From assembly GCA_964447205.1 (NCBI GenBank), contig CAYUSB010000029.1, positions 1-64,000 on the forward strand: a DNA stretch of 64,000 nt, given 5' to 3'. Positions 48,329-56,109 of this stretch are shown here, one piece after another. A program made the translations under genes and the position numbers. The notes beneath the pieces were generated by a model, which made no database searches, was not told where the DNA came from, and was given only the letters and a program-made list of their open reading frames with translations. How positions within the stretch are numbered: the stretch's first letter is position 1; each line of letters opens with the position of its first letter. The DNA comes from JAEUKH01 sp964447205. Lineage in GTDB: Bacteria > Myxococcota_A > Polyangia > Polyangiales > Ga0077539.

Positions 48329-48895
48329 TCAGGGCCGCAAACGAATCTGGTGGAGCCGCTCGAGGTGCTCTTCAGCGCCCTCGGGCAGGGTGGTGTTCTT
48401 CACCTCGACGGGGGTGCGGTCGCCGATGCCGATCTTGTGCTGGAGCAGCATCAGGCCGTCGAGCACGGCCTCGGGACGGGGCGGGCACCCGGGGATGAAG
48501 ACATCGACGGGCACGAGCTTGTCGATGCCCGGGACCGTGGCGTAGTTGTCGTAGAAGCCTCCGCACGAGGCGCAGGTGCCAAAGGCGATGACCCACTTGG
48601 GCTCGGCCATCTGGTCGTAGATGCGCTTGAGGACCGGGGCCTGCCGCTGCGAGATCGTGCCCACCACCCACAGGACGTCGGCCTGGCGCGGCGAAAACCG
48701 CGGGGCCTCGGCCCCAAACCGGGCGATGTCGTACCGCGGCGAGGCCGTGGAGAAGAACTCCATCCCGCAACAAGCCGTCACGAACGGATACTGAAACAAC
48801 GAATACTTGCGGGCCCAGTTGAGCAGGGCGTCGAAGCGGGTGGTGACGATCCCGGACTCAGCACCGCCCAGGACGCGGGTCTCTACTTCTGCCAT
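48329..48895 (-). CDS. nuoB: NADH-quinone oxidoreductase subunit B
   Basis: A 188-residue subunit that binds cluster N2. The four ligands are visible: the tandem Cys pair in 'VTACCGMEFF', then 'GTCASCGGFY' and 'FIPGCPPRPEA'. 'PRQADVLWVVGTISQ' is also conserved. It hands electrons to quinone at the NuoB/NuoD interface. The ATG at 48895 gives the correct N-terminus and overlaps the end of nuoA by 13 bases. Confidence 0.97.
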   Translation of the reverse strand: MAEVETRVLGGAESGIVTTRFDALLNWARKYSLFQYPFVTACCGMEFFSTASPRYDIARFGAEAPRFSPRQADVLWVVGTISQRQAPVLKRIYDQMAEPKWVIAFGTCASCGGFYDNYATVPGIDKLVPVDVFIPGCPPRPEAVLDGLMLLQHKIGIGDRTPVEVKNTTLPEGAEEHLERLHQIRLRP

Positions 48896-49272
48896 TCGAG
48901 GGCTCCCTTCTTCCAACAGTACACGAGCGCTGCGGTGAGCACGGAGAGGAAGACCAGCATCTCCACGAGCCCGACCCACCCGAGGCGCTGGAAGAGCACG
49001 GCCCAGGGGTAGAGGAAGATGGCCTCGATGTCGAAGATCACGAAGAGCAGGGCCGTGAGGTAGAACTTCACGGACAGCTTGACGTGGCTCGCCCCCGTGC
49101 TCGGCGACCCCGACTCGTACGGGGTGTCCTTGAACTCCCCGCGGTCTTCCGGCGCGACCTTGGGCCCGAGCAGGGTGGCCAGGCCGAACATCGCGCACGC
49201 GATGAACAACGAGAAGCCCACGATCATGAAGATGGGGCCGTAGCTGTGGGTGAGGCTCAAGGTGGGATTCAC
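48883..49272 (-). CDS. nuoA: NADH-quinone oxidoreductase subunit A
   Basis: A 129-residue membrane subunit with three helices. 'KDTPYESGSPSTGASHVKLSVKFYLTALLFVIFDIEAIFLYPWAV' is the family core (YESG and the acidic F-D-x-E helix). The start is GTG at 49272 with GGAGG 5 bases upstream. First gene of the operon, about 15 bases after the predicted transcription start. Confidence 0.97.
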   Translation of the reverse strand: MNPTLSLTHSYGPIFMIVGFSLFIACAMFGLATLLGPKVAPEDRGEFKDTPYESGSPSTGASHVKLSVKFYLTALLFVIFDIEAIFLYPWAVLFQRLGWVGLVEMLVFLSVLTAALVYCWKKGALEWQK

Positions 49273-49293
49273 AGCGCCTCCGAGCGCGCGGAG

Positions 49294-49322
49294 TATCTAG
49301 TCGGGTCGCGAAATCGCGTCAA
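49294..49322 (-). promoter_or_regulatory. Promoter of the nuo operon
   Basis: TTGACG (49322-49317), a 17-base spacer and TAGATA (49299-49294) form a sigma-70-type promoter. Start of transcription would fall near 49287, leaving a short leader before the GTG of nuoA. CTCCGCGCG follows the -10, similar to the CTCGCGCG after the TGTAC-type promoters. Confidence 0.6.
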
Positions 49323-49418
49323 TCGCCCCAATGGGGCCGCGCGGCGGTGGCGTACCCTTTACCCCAACACCCCCCCCGGCGGAAAGTCCTGCGTGCGGGA
49401 TCGTACTTCCTCGGGGGC

Positions 49419-50543
49419 CTACCCCCCGGTTTCGTCCGCTGTCAGCACCAGGGCCCCGTCGGGGCCGGGCCGGAGGCTGCCCTCCACGACCCGCCTCTCC
49501 CCGGGGCCCGCGGCCTCGGACAGCCCCCGGAGGTGCTCTCGCACGGCCCGGGAGGGCTCCCACAGGGTCACCTGGGTCTTGCCCGCGAGCCCGTGGGCCA
49601 GGGCGGCCAGGCGCGGGGCCAGGGCCTCGGGCACCCCCTTCCCGAGTCCCTCCACCCACAACCACCGGGGCGGAATCGGGGTGGCCAGCAGGCCCAGGCT
49701 GGTCAGGGCCCGCCAGGCCGCCTCGGGCAGGGCCGAGACGGCGAGGGGTTCCCCCGGGGCGGTCGACACGGAGAGGGTGGCCTCGCCCGCGTCGTTGATG
49801 CCCAGGGTGTGCCCCGTGTATCCCTCCACGGTGGCCCCGAGAAACTCCCCGACGAGGGGGCGCAGGAGGTCGTGCACATCGAGCTCGGCCAGGACGTTGA
49901 CCAGGTTGGATCCGTCCTCGGCGAGGCGGGTGTGATACCCGCCGTAGAGGGCGTCGACCCGGCGCGTCATCGCCCCCGGGACGTAACGCCCGCAGGCGGC
50001 CAGGGCCTCGAGGAAGGGGGCCACCCGGGCGTCGCGCTGCAACGGGGCGAAGGCCCCGAGCACGGACATATCCCGGGCCACGGTGTGGACCTCCCGTTTG
50101 GGCCGGTCGTGCATCGATCGGAGCTTGAAGGGCAGGGCGTAGGTCGTACGCATCCCCTGGCGGCCGACGATCTCCTCCTCGACGAAGTCGTCGCTGCGGC
50201 ACACCCGCTCGAAGGCCACCTCCCAGCCGCCCTCGTAGCGTCCGATCACACACTCCGCGGTAAAATCGTGCCCCGTGGGGTCGTCGTCGGGGGCCCCGAG
50301 GCAGATCCACCAGCGGGTCTCCCCCTCGCCGTGTTCGTCCCGGGGCGAGGCCGCGAGGTCATCCTGGGCCGTGGCCAGACTGTCGGCCAGGGTGCTCCAC
50401 CCCCGAGCCGCCTGGAGCAGGTGCCCCAACGCCCGCCCGAGCGCCGCCGCGGACGCGCCCTCCAGCACCGTCAGGGCCTCGGGGTTCCACGAGAACGACC
50501 CAAAGGGGCCATATCCCTCCACCGCCATCGACTTCACGCGCAT
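49419..50543 (-). CDS. RecF/AAA-like protein with degenerate ATPase motifs
   Basis: A 374-residue protein organised like small SMC/RecF-type AAA ATPases: an N-terminal 'VKSMAVEGYGPFGSFSWNPEALTVLEG' strand-loop matches the start of that fold. Where Walker A should follow, the sequence is 'EGASAAALGRALGHLL', lacking Gly-Lys-Ser/Thr. The late 'RWLWVEGLGKGVPEALAPRLAALAHGL' occupies the Walker B/'EEPE' position but has no paired acidic residues. It is therefore probably unable to hydrolyse ATP. Its gene is 27 bases after an unknown gene coupled to the aconitase-family gene. Role unknown, perhaps structural or DNA/protein binding. Confidence 0.6.
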   Translation of the reverse strand: MRVKSMAVEGYGPFGSFSWNPEALTVLEGASAAALGRALGHLLQAARGWSTLADSLATAQDDLAASPRDEHGEGETRWWICLGAPDDDPTGHDFTAECVIGRYEGGWEVAFERVCRSDDFVEEEIVGRQGMRTTYALPFKLRSMHDRPKREVHTVARDMSVLGAFAPLQRDARVAPFLEALAACGRYVPGAMTRRVDALYGGYHTRLAEDGSNLVNVLAELDVHDLLRPLVGEFLGATVEGYTGHTLGINDAGEATLSVSTAPGEPLAVSALPEAAWRALTSLGLLATPIPPRWLWVEGLGKGVPEALAPRLAALAHGLAGKTQVTLWEPSRAVREHLRGLSEAAGPGERRVVEGSLRPGPDGALVLTADETGG

Positions 50544-50570
50544 CGTGTCTCTCCTCGATCGTCCCGGTCG

Positions 50571-51605
50571 TCAGGCCGCCCGCCGCAGGGGGATCGCGGC
50601 CCGCCCGAGGAGCTCCTCCCGCAGCCACGCCTCGGCGTCGGGGGCCACCGTCTCTGCCTCACCATACTCCCCCCGGGCCGCGAGCCACCCCGCCGCGAAG
50701 GGCCCCCGGGCGTAGCGCCCGAGCCAGGGCCCCTCGACGGGCAACGACCCCACCCCATGGGCGAGCTCCCACGCGGTCACCCTGCGCGGCCACACGGGCT
50801 CGGCCATCGCCCCTTCGCCCCATTGCAGGGCCCCAGGCATCGCCGCCACCGCCGCGGGGATCGCCGCGGGCATCCACGCGCAGCGCTCGACGGGCCGCGT
50901 GTCGCCCCGCAGAGACGCCCCGAGCGACCAGCCCGCCGCGTCGTCGTCGCCGGTGACCTCCACCGACCGCACGGCCCCACGCCCGAGGGCCCGCAAGACC
51001 CGCTCCCACCCCTCCCCCGTCCATCGCCCGGTGACGGCCCTGCCCCGCCCGTCGAGGAGCGTCACCCGGGCCCGGGCCCCCAGGGTACGGAGCACCGCGA
51101 ACAGGGCCGGGTCTCGATCGCACCACCCCGCGAGCGCGACCCCGTCGGGGCACCCTGCGTCGTACCGAACCCACCACGACGGGCCCTGCCACGGACCGAG
51201 GCGCACGCTCCCCACAGCCTCGCCGTGTCCGTCCACCCGCGCCCGCACCGTCACGCTCCCACGCGGAGCCCGATGCACCACGGCCCCCACGGCCACCGAC
51301 ACCCGCCCCGCCCGCCCCTCGCCTACCCGCAGGGCGAAGGGATGGGTCACCCAACCGCGGTGCCCCCGGCGCAGGGCCTCGCCGCGCCACAGGTCGCCCG
51401 GGGACGACCGACGCGACGCAGGGCCCACGCGGGCCACCGTGGGGCTGAGCGATCCGTCGTCCAGGGGTTGACCTTCGACCGCCACCTCCAGGGTGTGCTG
51501 CCCCGCGGGCAGGGCGAACGACAGCCCCACCGCGGGCCACCGCCCCGGGGCCGCCGCCCCGTGTGGGGCGAACACCACGGCATCGAGGCCCCCCCCTGCG
51601 GTCAC
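50571..51605 (-). CDS. Hypothetical protein coupled to the aconitase-family gene
   Basis: A 344-residue protein from a GTG whose bases overlap the aconitase stop (GTGA). It is beta-rich: 'LSFALPAGQHTLEVAVEGQPL', 'VRLGPWQGPSWWVRYDAG', 'VRSVEVTGDDDAAGWSLGASLRGD', with no signal peptide or membrane segment. No family is recognised. Translational coupling with the upstream enzyme and the short gap to the dead-ATPase gene suggest one three-gene operon, although the three products have no obvious shared task. Confidence 0.6.
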   Translation of the reverse strand: MTAGGGLDAVVFAPHGAAAPGRWPAVGLSFALPAGQHTLEVAVEGQPLDDGSLSPTVARVGPASRRSSPGDLWRGEALRRGHRGWVTHPFALRVGEGRAGRVSVAVGAVVHRAPRGSVTVRARVDGHGEAVGSVRLGPWQGPSWWVRYDAGCPDGVALAGWCDRDPALFAVLRTLGARARVTLLDGRGRAVTGRWTGEGWERVLRALGRGAVRSVEVTGDDDAAGWSLGASLRGDTRPVERCAWMPAAIPAAVAAMPGALQWGEGAMAEPVWPRRVTAWELAHGVGSLPVEGPWLGRYARGPFAAGWLAARGEYGEAETVAPDAEAWLREELLGRAAIPLRRAA

Positions 51606-53578
51606 CCTGCCAGGCCCTCCCAGTCGGGGCCGACGATGCGCCCCGCGATGGCGCTCGCGGCGATGACGTACGGCGACGCGAGGTAGACCTTGCCCGGCCC
51701 CGAACGGCCCGGAAAATTGCGGTTGATGGCGCTCACGGTGACCTCGTCGGGGCGCATGCTCACCCCAGGGCCCGCGCGGATGCAGGCCCCGCACGAGGGG
51801 TTGATGAGCTCGGCCCCGGCCCGGTGAAACACGTCGACGTAGCCCCGGGCCTCGGCGTAGGCCCGGATGTCCTGGGAGCCAAACTGGATGAAGAGCCGCA
51901 CCCCCGGGGCCACCCGCTTGCCCTGCTCGACGGCCTTGGAGAGCACGGCGGCGTACATGTCCATGTCGGCCTTCTTGCCGCCGGTGCAGCTCCCCCCGTA
52001 GGCCACGTCGATCGGCACGGGCTCACCCAGGGCCGCGAGGGCGATCCCGTTGCGCGGGTCGCCCGGGGTCGCCACCATGGGCCCGAGGGTGGACAGGTCG
52101 ATGTCGAAGGCGTGGCAGTAGACGGCCTCGGGGTCGGCCTGCACGACGCGGGCGGCGAGGGCCTCGCGGGGCAGTCCCCGCTTGGCGACGAGGTAGTCGA
52201 GCACGACGTCGTCGGCCTCCTGAATGCCCGTAAATCCCCCGGCCTCGACGCTCATGTTGGTGAGGGTGGCCCGCTCGTCGAGGGGCAGGCCCTGGGCCCC
52301 GGGGCCCGAAAACTCAAGGACCTTGCCGATCCCTTTGCCCTCTTTGAAGAAGGGTTGGGACAGGAGGAAGAGCATCACGTCCTTGGCGCTCACCCCGGGC
52401 CCGAGGGTGCCCCGCAGGTAGACCTTCACCGACTCGGGGACCCGCACCCGCACGTCGCGGGTGTACCAGGCGTTGGCCATGTCGGTGCTGCCCACCCCGA
52501 AGGCGAAGCACCCGAGGGCCCCGGCCATGCAGGTGTGGGAGTCGGTCCCGGCGACGACCTGGCCGGGCAGGGCGATGTCTTCGATGACGGCGTTGTGGCA
52601 GATGGCCACCGAGCCCTTGCCCATGGCGTTTTCGACCTCGCCGTAGTGGCGCACCCCCTGGGCCTGGGCGAAGCCCTCCTGCACCACGGCGAGTCGCCGG
52701 GCTACGTCCTTGAGCCCCATGGCCACGTGCTGGGGAGGCATCACGTCGTCGAGGAAGGTGAGGTGGTCGCGGAAGGTGTACACGCTCGACGGGTCGGTCA
52801 CCCGGGCCGCGTCGCCGAAGGCCCCACGAAACAGGGCGTCGGCCATGGGGGTGACGTACTCGTGGGAGAAACGTACGTCGGCCCGCACGAAGAACGCGTC
52901 GCCCGGCGCCACGGCCGCGACCCCCACCCGGTCGGCGGCGAGGTCGGTCACGGCGTGGGCCGCGAGGATCTTCTCGGCCAGGGTCATCGGGCGCGCGGGG
53001 GTGGTGATGGGAGGCGGGGAGACCGCTCCGGCCGTGCGGGCCTTGCTGTACTCGAAGAGGCCCCCGTACCGCACGATGCCCGCGGAGATGGGGTCGAGGT
53101 CGCGGGTAAACTCCTCGAGGGCGATGGCCTCGCCGCGGCCGATGCGGTCGAGCAGGCCGAAGTCGGTGCTGGTGAGGAGGCCGATGTTCTGCGCGTTTTG
53201 GGCGTAGATCTTCTCGATGTTGCGGGCGATGACGAGGCTGACGCCCGACTTGAGCTCGGAGTAGGGGGCCGTCTCGCGCGACGACCCGCATCCCTTCGAG
53301 CGGCCCGACACGATGACGGAGAAGCCCCCGGCCTTGATGTCGCCCTTCTGCACGACCCCGCCGCGCAGGCCCACCATGCAGTACTCGGCGAGGGTCTCGT
53401 CGTAGTAGTAACAGACCCACCCGGGGGTGATCTCGTCGGTGGAGATGTTGTCGACGAGGGCCCGGTCGGGGTCGGGGTCGAGGCGGGCTCCGTCGTAGAG
53501 CTGGGCGCGGAGGGGGGCCGGGTCTTCGGTAAGGTACAGGACGCGTCCGTCGAAGCGGAGCGTCTCGGGGCGGGGCAT
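51602..53578 (-). CDS. Aconitase-family hydro-lyase with swivel domain first
   Basis: A 658-residue protein of the aconitase/isopropylmalate-dehydratase family with reversed domain order. Residues 1-190 are the swivel (LeuD-like) domain ('DNISTDEITPG', 'KAGGFSVIVSGRSKGCGSSRETAPY', 'IARNIEKIYAQNAQNIG'). Residues about 200-658 are the Fe-S catalytic (LeuC-like) domain ('LTFLDDVMPPQHV', 'VAGTDSHTCMAGALGCFAFGVGSTDMA', 'GGSCTGGKKAD', 'NPSCGACIRAGPG', 'AINRNFPGRSG'). The three cluster cysteines are intact. It dehydrates and rehydrates a tricarboxylate-type acid; citrate, isopropylmalate or homocitrate cannot be decided from sequence. The ATG has GAGGAGA 7 bases upstream. Confidence 0.9.
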   Translation of the reverse strand: MPRPETLRFDGRVLYLTEDPAPLRAQLYDGARLDPDPDRALVDNISTDEITPGWVCYYYDETLAEYCMVGLRGGVVQKGDIKAGGFSVIVSGRSKGCGSSRETAPYSELKSGVSLVIARNIEKIYAQNAQNIGLLTSTDFGLLDRIGRGEAIALEEFTRDLDPISAGIVRYGGLFEYSKARTAGAVSPPPITTPARPMTLAEKILAAHAVTDLAADRVGVAAVAPGDAFFVRADVRFSHEYVTPMADALFRGAFGDAARVTDPSSVYTFRDHLTFLDDVMPPQHVAMGLKDVARRLAVVQEGFAQAQGVRHYGEVENAMGKGSVAICHNAVIEDIALPGQVVAGTDSHTCMAGALGCFAFGVGSTDMANAWYTRDVRVRVPESVKVYLRGTLGPGVSAKDVMLFLLSQPFFKEGKGIGKVLEFSGPGAQGLPLDERATLTNMSVEAGGFTGIQEADDVVLDYLVAKRGLPREALAARVVQADPEAVYCHAFDIDLSTLGPMVATPGDPRNGIALAALGEPVPIDVAYGGSCTGGKKADMDMYAAVLSKAVEQGKRVAPGVRLFIQFGSQDIRAYAEARGYVDVFHRAGAELINPSCGACIRAGPGVSMRPDEVTVSAINRNFPGRSGPGKVYLASPYVIAASAIAGRIVGPDWEGLAG

Positions 53579-53804
53579 CGTCGGTCTCCTCGTCAGGCCG
53601 CGTCAGGGATATGCCGCGGGTGTGGGAGTCCGCAGCCCTGTCGATCCGGTCCCGAACCCTATGCCACCCGCAGCCCCCCGCGCAACACGCAGCGTGCCGG
53701 GGGCACTTGGCGCCTGGGGGTTGAGGCGGGGTTGCTGGGGGGAGGAGGGCGTCAGCGATGGGGCCGTCACCGCCCGTGTAGGGGTTGAAACCCGCACGGC
53801 CTCT

Positions 53805-54830
53805 CTACGGCGCAAGCGGAGCGAAGCGCAGCACACTGGGTTCGAGCAGGGTCCTGCCGGGCTGTCGGAGCGCGAACCAAGCATGAACATCCAGATCTCG
53901 CGGTCCATGGCCCATCGCGTACCGGAGCAGGTTGAAGTCGTCCTCCTGCACACGGTCGAGCGCGTGCCAGGGGCGCGGCGCCAGGCCCTGCCCCGCCAGG
54001 CTCATGTGGAAGGCCGACACGAAGTAGAGCAGCGCGACCTCACGCATCGCGACCCACTCGGCCATGACGGCGATGGCATCCTCTGGTCCAAGCACCCCGA
54101 GCTCTCGGCGGCGCTCGTTCGCCACTCGGCGGAAGTGCGCCGTCAGGACACCCAACCGCCGTAGCAGGTCGGGCCGCGGCACGGGCGTCGTTCGGATCTC
54201 GTCCCACAGCGTGAGCACTTCCTCTTCCTCGCGGCTCACCAATCTTCCGCAGTGGTATTCGTGGTTGGGGACCAGCGATACCGCGCGATCCAGCGGGGGC
54301 AACCTGAACGCACGCCGGGTCCGACGAGCAAGGTCCTCGAAGGCGTCCCCAAGGAGCACCAGCGCCTCGGACGTCAGCGCGGGGTCCCTCAGCGCAACGA
54401 CCCGACGAACACGCGGCGTCAACGCGATCACCTGCCGCACCATCACCGACCACCGTGCCAGCATCGCAGCATGGCTGCCGGCCGGAACCCTCGCAGCCCC
54501 CAGGGCCCGAGCCCGGGCCCGAAGCCGGTCCATCTCCCGCACCGCGGCGCGCCGGTCGGCAGAGTCGGGGACGAGCTCCAGAGGTTGCGGATACGCGCGC
54601 GGGGGCTCCGTGGCCAGGAGGTCGCGAACCCGCGAAGAAACGCGGCCGTTCACGCCAAGTGGGAGGTCCGAGACGGGCCTCAAGTAGACGACCTCTGTAT
54701 GGCTGTGCCTGAAGTAGTAGGGCCGGTTGGGAGGAGCCTGCGCGTCGGCCTCGGGGGCAACGAGCAGTGGCGCGAAGCACACCGCCAGGAGGGCGCACCA
54801 CCGCGCGGCGGGGCTTCGCAGGGGAGGCAT
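53805..54830 (-). CDS. Secreted hypothetical protein
   Basis: A 341-residue exported protein with signal peptide 'SPAARWCALLAVCFAPLLVAPEADAQ' cleaved near residue 32. The mature part is Arg-rich and mostly helical. Features include 'YYFRHSHTEVVYLRP', a run of helices with 'RAAVREMDRLRARARALGAARV', and 'VPNHEYHCGRLVSREEEEVLTLWDEI' in the middle. Only one cysteine lies outside the signal, so no disulfide is expected. No family is recognised. It is 31 bases downstream of the frameshifted repeat gene and points the same way. Confidence 0.7.
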   Translation of the reverse strand: MPPLRSPAARWCALLAVCFAPLLVAPEADAQAPPNRPYYFRHSHTEVVYLRPVSDLPLGVNGRVSSRVRDLLATEPPRAYPQPLELVPDSADRRAAVREMDRLRARARALGAARVPAGSHAAMLARWSVMVRQVIALTPRVRRVVALRDPALTSEALVLLGDAFEDLARRTRRAFRLPPLDRAVSLVPNHEYHCGRLVSREEEEVLTLWDEIRTTPVPRPDLLRRLGVLTAHFRRVANERRRELGVLGPEDAIAVMAEWVAMREVALLYFVSAFHMSLAGQGLAPRPWHALDRVQEDDFNLLRYAMGHGPRDLDVHAWFALRQPGRTLLEPSVLRFAPLAP

Positions 54831-54861
54831 CGGCAGAGTGCACTCCGCCGACGGGTCGCGG

Positions 54862-55238
54862 TCAAGGCGTCCCCGTCGAGGCGACCGAGCCCGAAGGCGT
54901 CGAGACCTGAACTCCGCAGAGCCGTCGGGACTTGCAGACGCCCTCGAAGTCTTCCCCGACGACGACGAAGTCTTCCCCGGCGACGACGAAGCCTTCCCCG
55001 GCGACGACGAAGCCTTCACGCGCGCCATCGAGGCCCTCGCGGCGGCTTCCAAGGCCCTCGCGGAGCCCTTGGAAGCCCATCGAGCGCCCGTGGAGAGCTT
55101 CCAAGGGGCTCGGGATGCCCTTGGAAGCGCCGTGGAGGGCTCCGAACGCAGACACAAGGGCATCGCCGTCGCGCACGAAGCCTCCGACGCCGTCTACGAA
55201 GCGCCCCGAACGAGTCGTCAGGGGGTTGCAGGCGTCAT
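54862..55238 (-). pseudogene. Frameshifted gene of a glycine/valine heptad-repeat protein
   Basis: An ATG at 55238 has a strong AGGAGGTCCC ribosome site but meets a stop after six codons. One extra base in the G5 run at 55221-55225 (C5 on the coding strand) would fuse it to a long open frame running to 54862. That frame reads 'LTTRSGRFVDGVGGFVRDGDALVSAFGALHG' and then a 7-residue repeat, 'GEGFVVA GEDFVVV GEDFEGV', encoded by 21-bp units. Restored length would be about 125 residues. Function unknown. It may be a decayed gene, a phase-variable gene or an assembly error. Confidence 0.5.
54945..55020 (-). repeat. 21-bp tandem repeat, about 3.6 copies
   Basis: Units start at 54945, 54966, 54987 and 55008 with the theme CGAAGyCTTCCCCGrCGACGA. 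In the minus-strand frame each encodes seven residues of the GExFVVx type, so copy changes keep the frame. Confidence 0.85.
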
Positions 55239-55662
55239 GGGACCTCCTGCTGGGAGAACAGTCCCGCAACGCCACCCGCGCCGGCACGAACCTCCACCCA
55301 GGCGCCCGCGCGTTGGGGTGGTTTCGTCGGGGCCCCGTTCGGCGGCGAAGCCGAGGGGCTCATCGCTTGCGCAGCGCGCGGAGCTGGGATCGTCAAGACC
55401 TTGGACTTATTTCAGGCCTGGCAGACGATCAATCACGGCATCGCGGGCCCCAATGGGCACCTCGATCCGTGTGGCCGTGCCGAGTGAGGCGGCGATCGAC
55501 GACACGACGAGATTGAGGCAGGATCGGGCTTCACAACTCGGTAGCACACCCGCTGCGCGCAGTGCGTCCGTACATCGGCGGCTCGTTGAGCGCTCCGAGA
55601 GCTCGGCAGCATGCGTGATGCTTCTGTCCAATTCTGGCCCTATACGCTCCAATGGAAACACT
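55239..55662. other. Region without a confident gene
   Basis: Several frames are open here on both strands (for example a minus-strand frame 55407-55820), but none has a ribosome site, a consistent codon pattern or a recognisable domain. Base composition becomes less G+C-rich towards 55662, where the next plus-strand gene begins; CCTATACGC at about 55639 could be a -10. Confidence 0.4.
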
Positions 55663-56013
55663 ATGATCACGGACCCATCTCTCAACTTGATTGCTGTAGA
55701 GGTCGAAGAGGACGGTATCTGCCGCACACTGGTCGGCGAGGGACGCACAAGAGCTATTGACAGCGTGTCGGGCGCTCTGCAGGCAGTGATCCGCGACTCC
55801 AAGATCGACCCCGCAACCATCCGTCGGATCTACTCCGAGTGGTCAGCGACACCCCAGGATCTTGTTTTCATTTCTTCTATCTGCCCCCAGGCAGAGTTGA
55901 CCTATTCTTTTTGTCGCCCCAGCCACGAGGGCGGTTGGGAGGCGGCGTTCAAAGTGGCTCAAGCTACGATTGCCGCCCATGCATCACCCCCACAAGATCC
56001 ATACACAGAGTAG
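55663..56013 (+). CDS. Small hypothetical protein with lower G+C
   Basis: A 116-residue soluble protein, start ATG 55663 with TGGAAA 6 bases upstream; an ATG at 55618 would add 15 residues. It begins 'MITDPSLNLIAVEVEEDG' and contains 'ATIRRIYSEWSATPQDLVFISSI' and 'SFCRPSHEGGWEAAFKVAQ'. Codon use is clearly less G+C-biased than in its neighbours, which suggests recent acquisition. The compact alpha/beta pattern would suit a small immunity-type protein, but no family is recognised and no toxin is adjacent. Confidence 0.5.
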   Translation: MITDPSLNLIAVEVEEDGICRTLVGEGRTRAIDSVSGALQAVIRDSKIDPATIRRIYSEWSATPQDLVFISSICPQAELTYSFCRPSHEGGWEAAFKVAQATIAAHASPPQDPYTE

Positions 56014-56109
56014 GAATCGCGCCGCGCAGCAGTCCATGAGACCCGGGCCTCTCGAACGCACGCCGCGATCCTCGCCGAGGGTCGGCCCGCTGCGAGCCAG
56101 GGGCTGGGG

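Noticed and set aside
51602..53578. Naming the aconitase-family gene acnA, leuC or homoaconitase
   Set aside because: Domain order and motifs identify the family but not the substrate, and the neighbours give no pathway context, so no gene symbol is given.
53776..53795. GTAGGGGTTGAAACCC, similar to the end of some CRISPR repeats
   Set aside because: Only one copy exists and no array or cas gene is nearby; the similarity is short and explained by a chance dyad.
55407..55820. 137-codon minus-strand frame overlapping the small gene at 55663
   Set aside because: It has no ribosome site and no recognisable pattern, and the plus-strand gene in the overlap has a better start and composition. It cannot be fully excluded.
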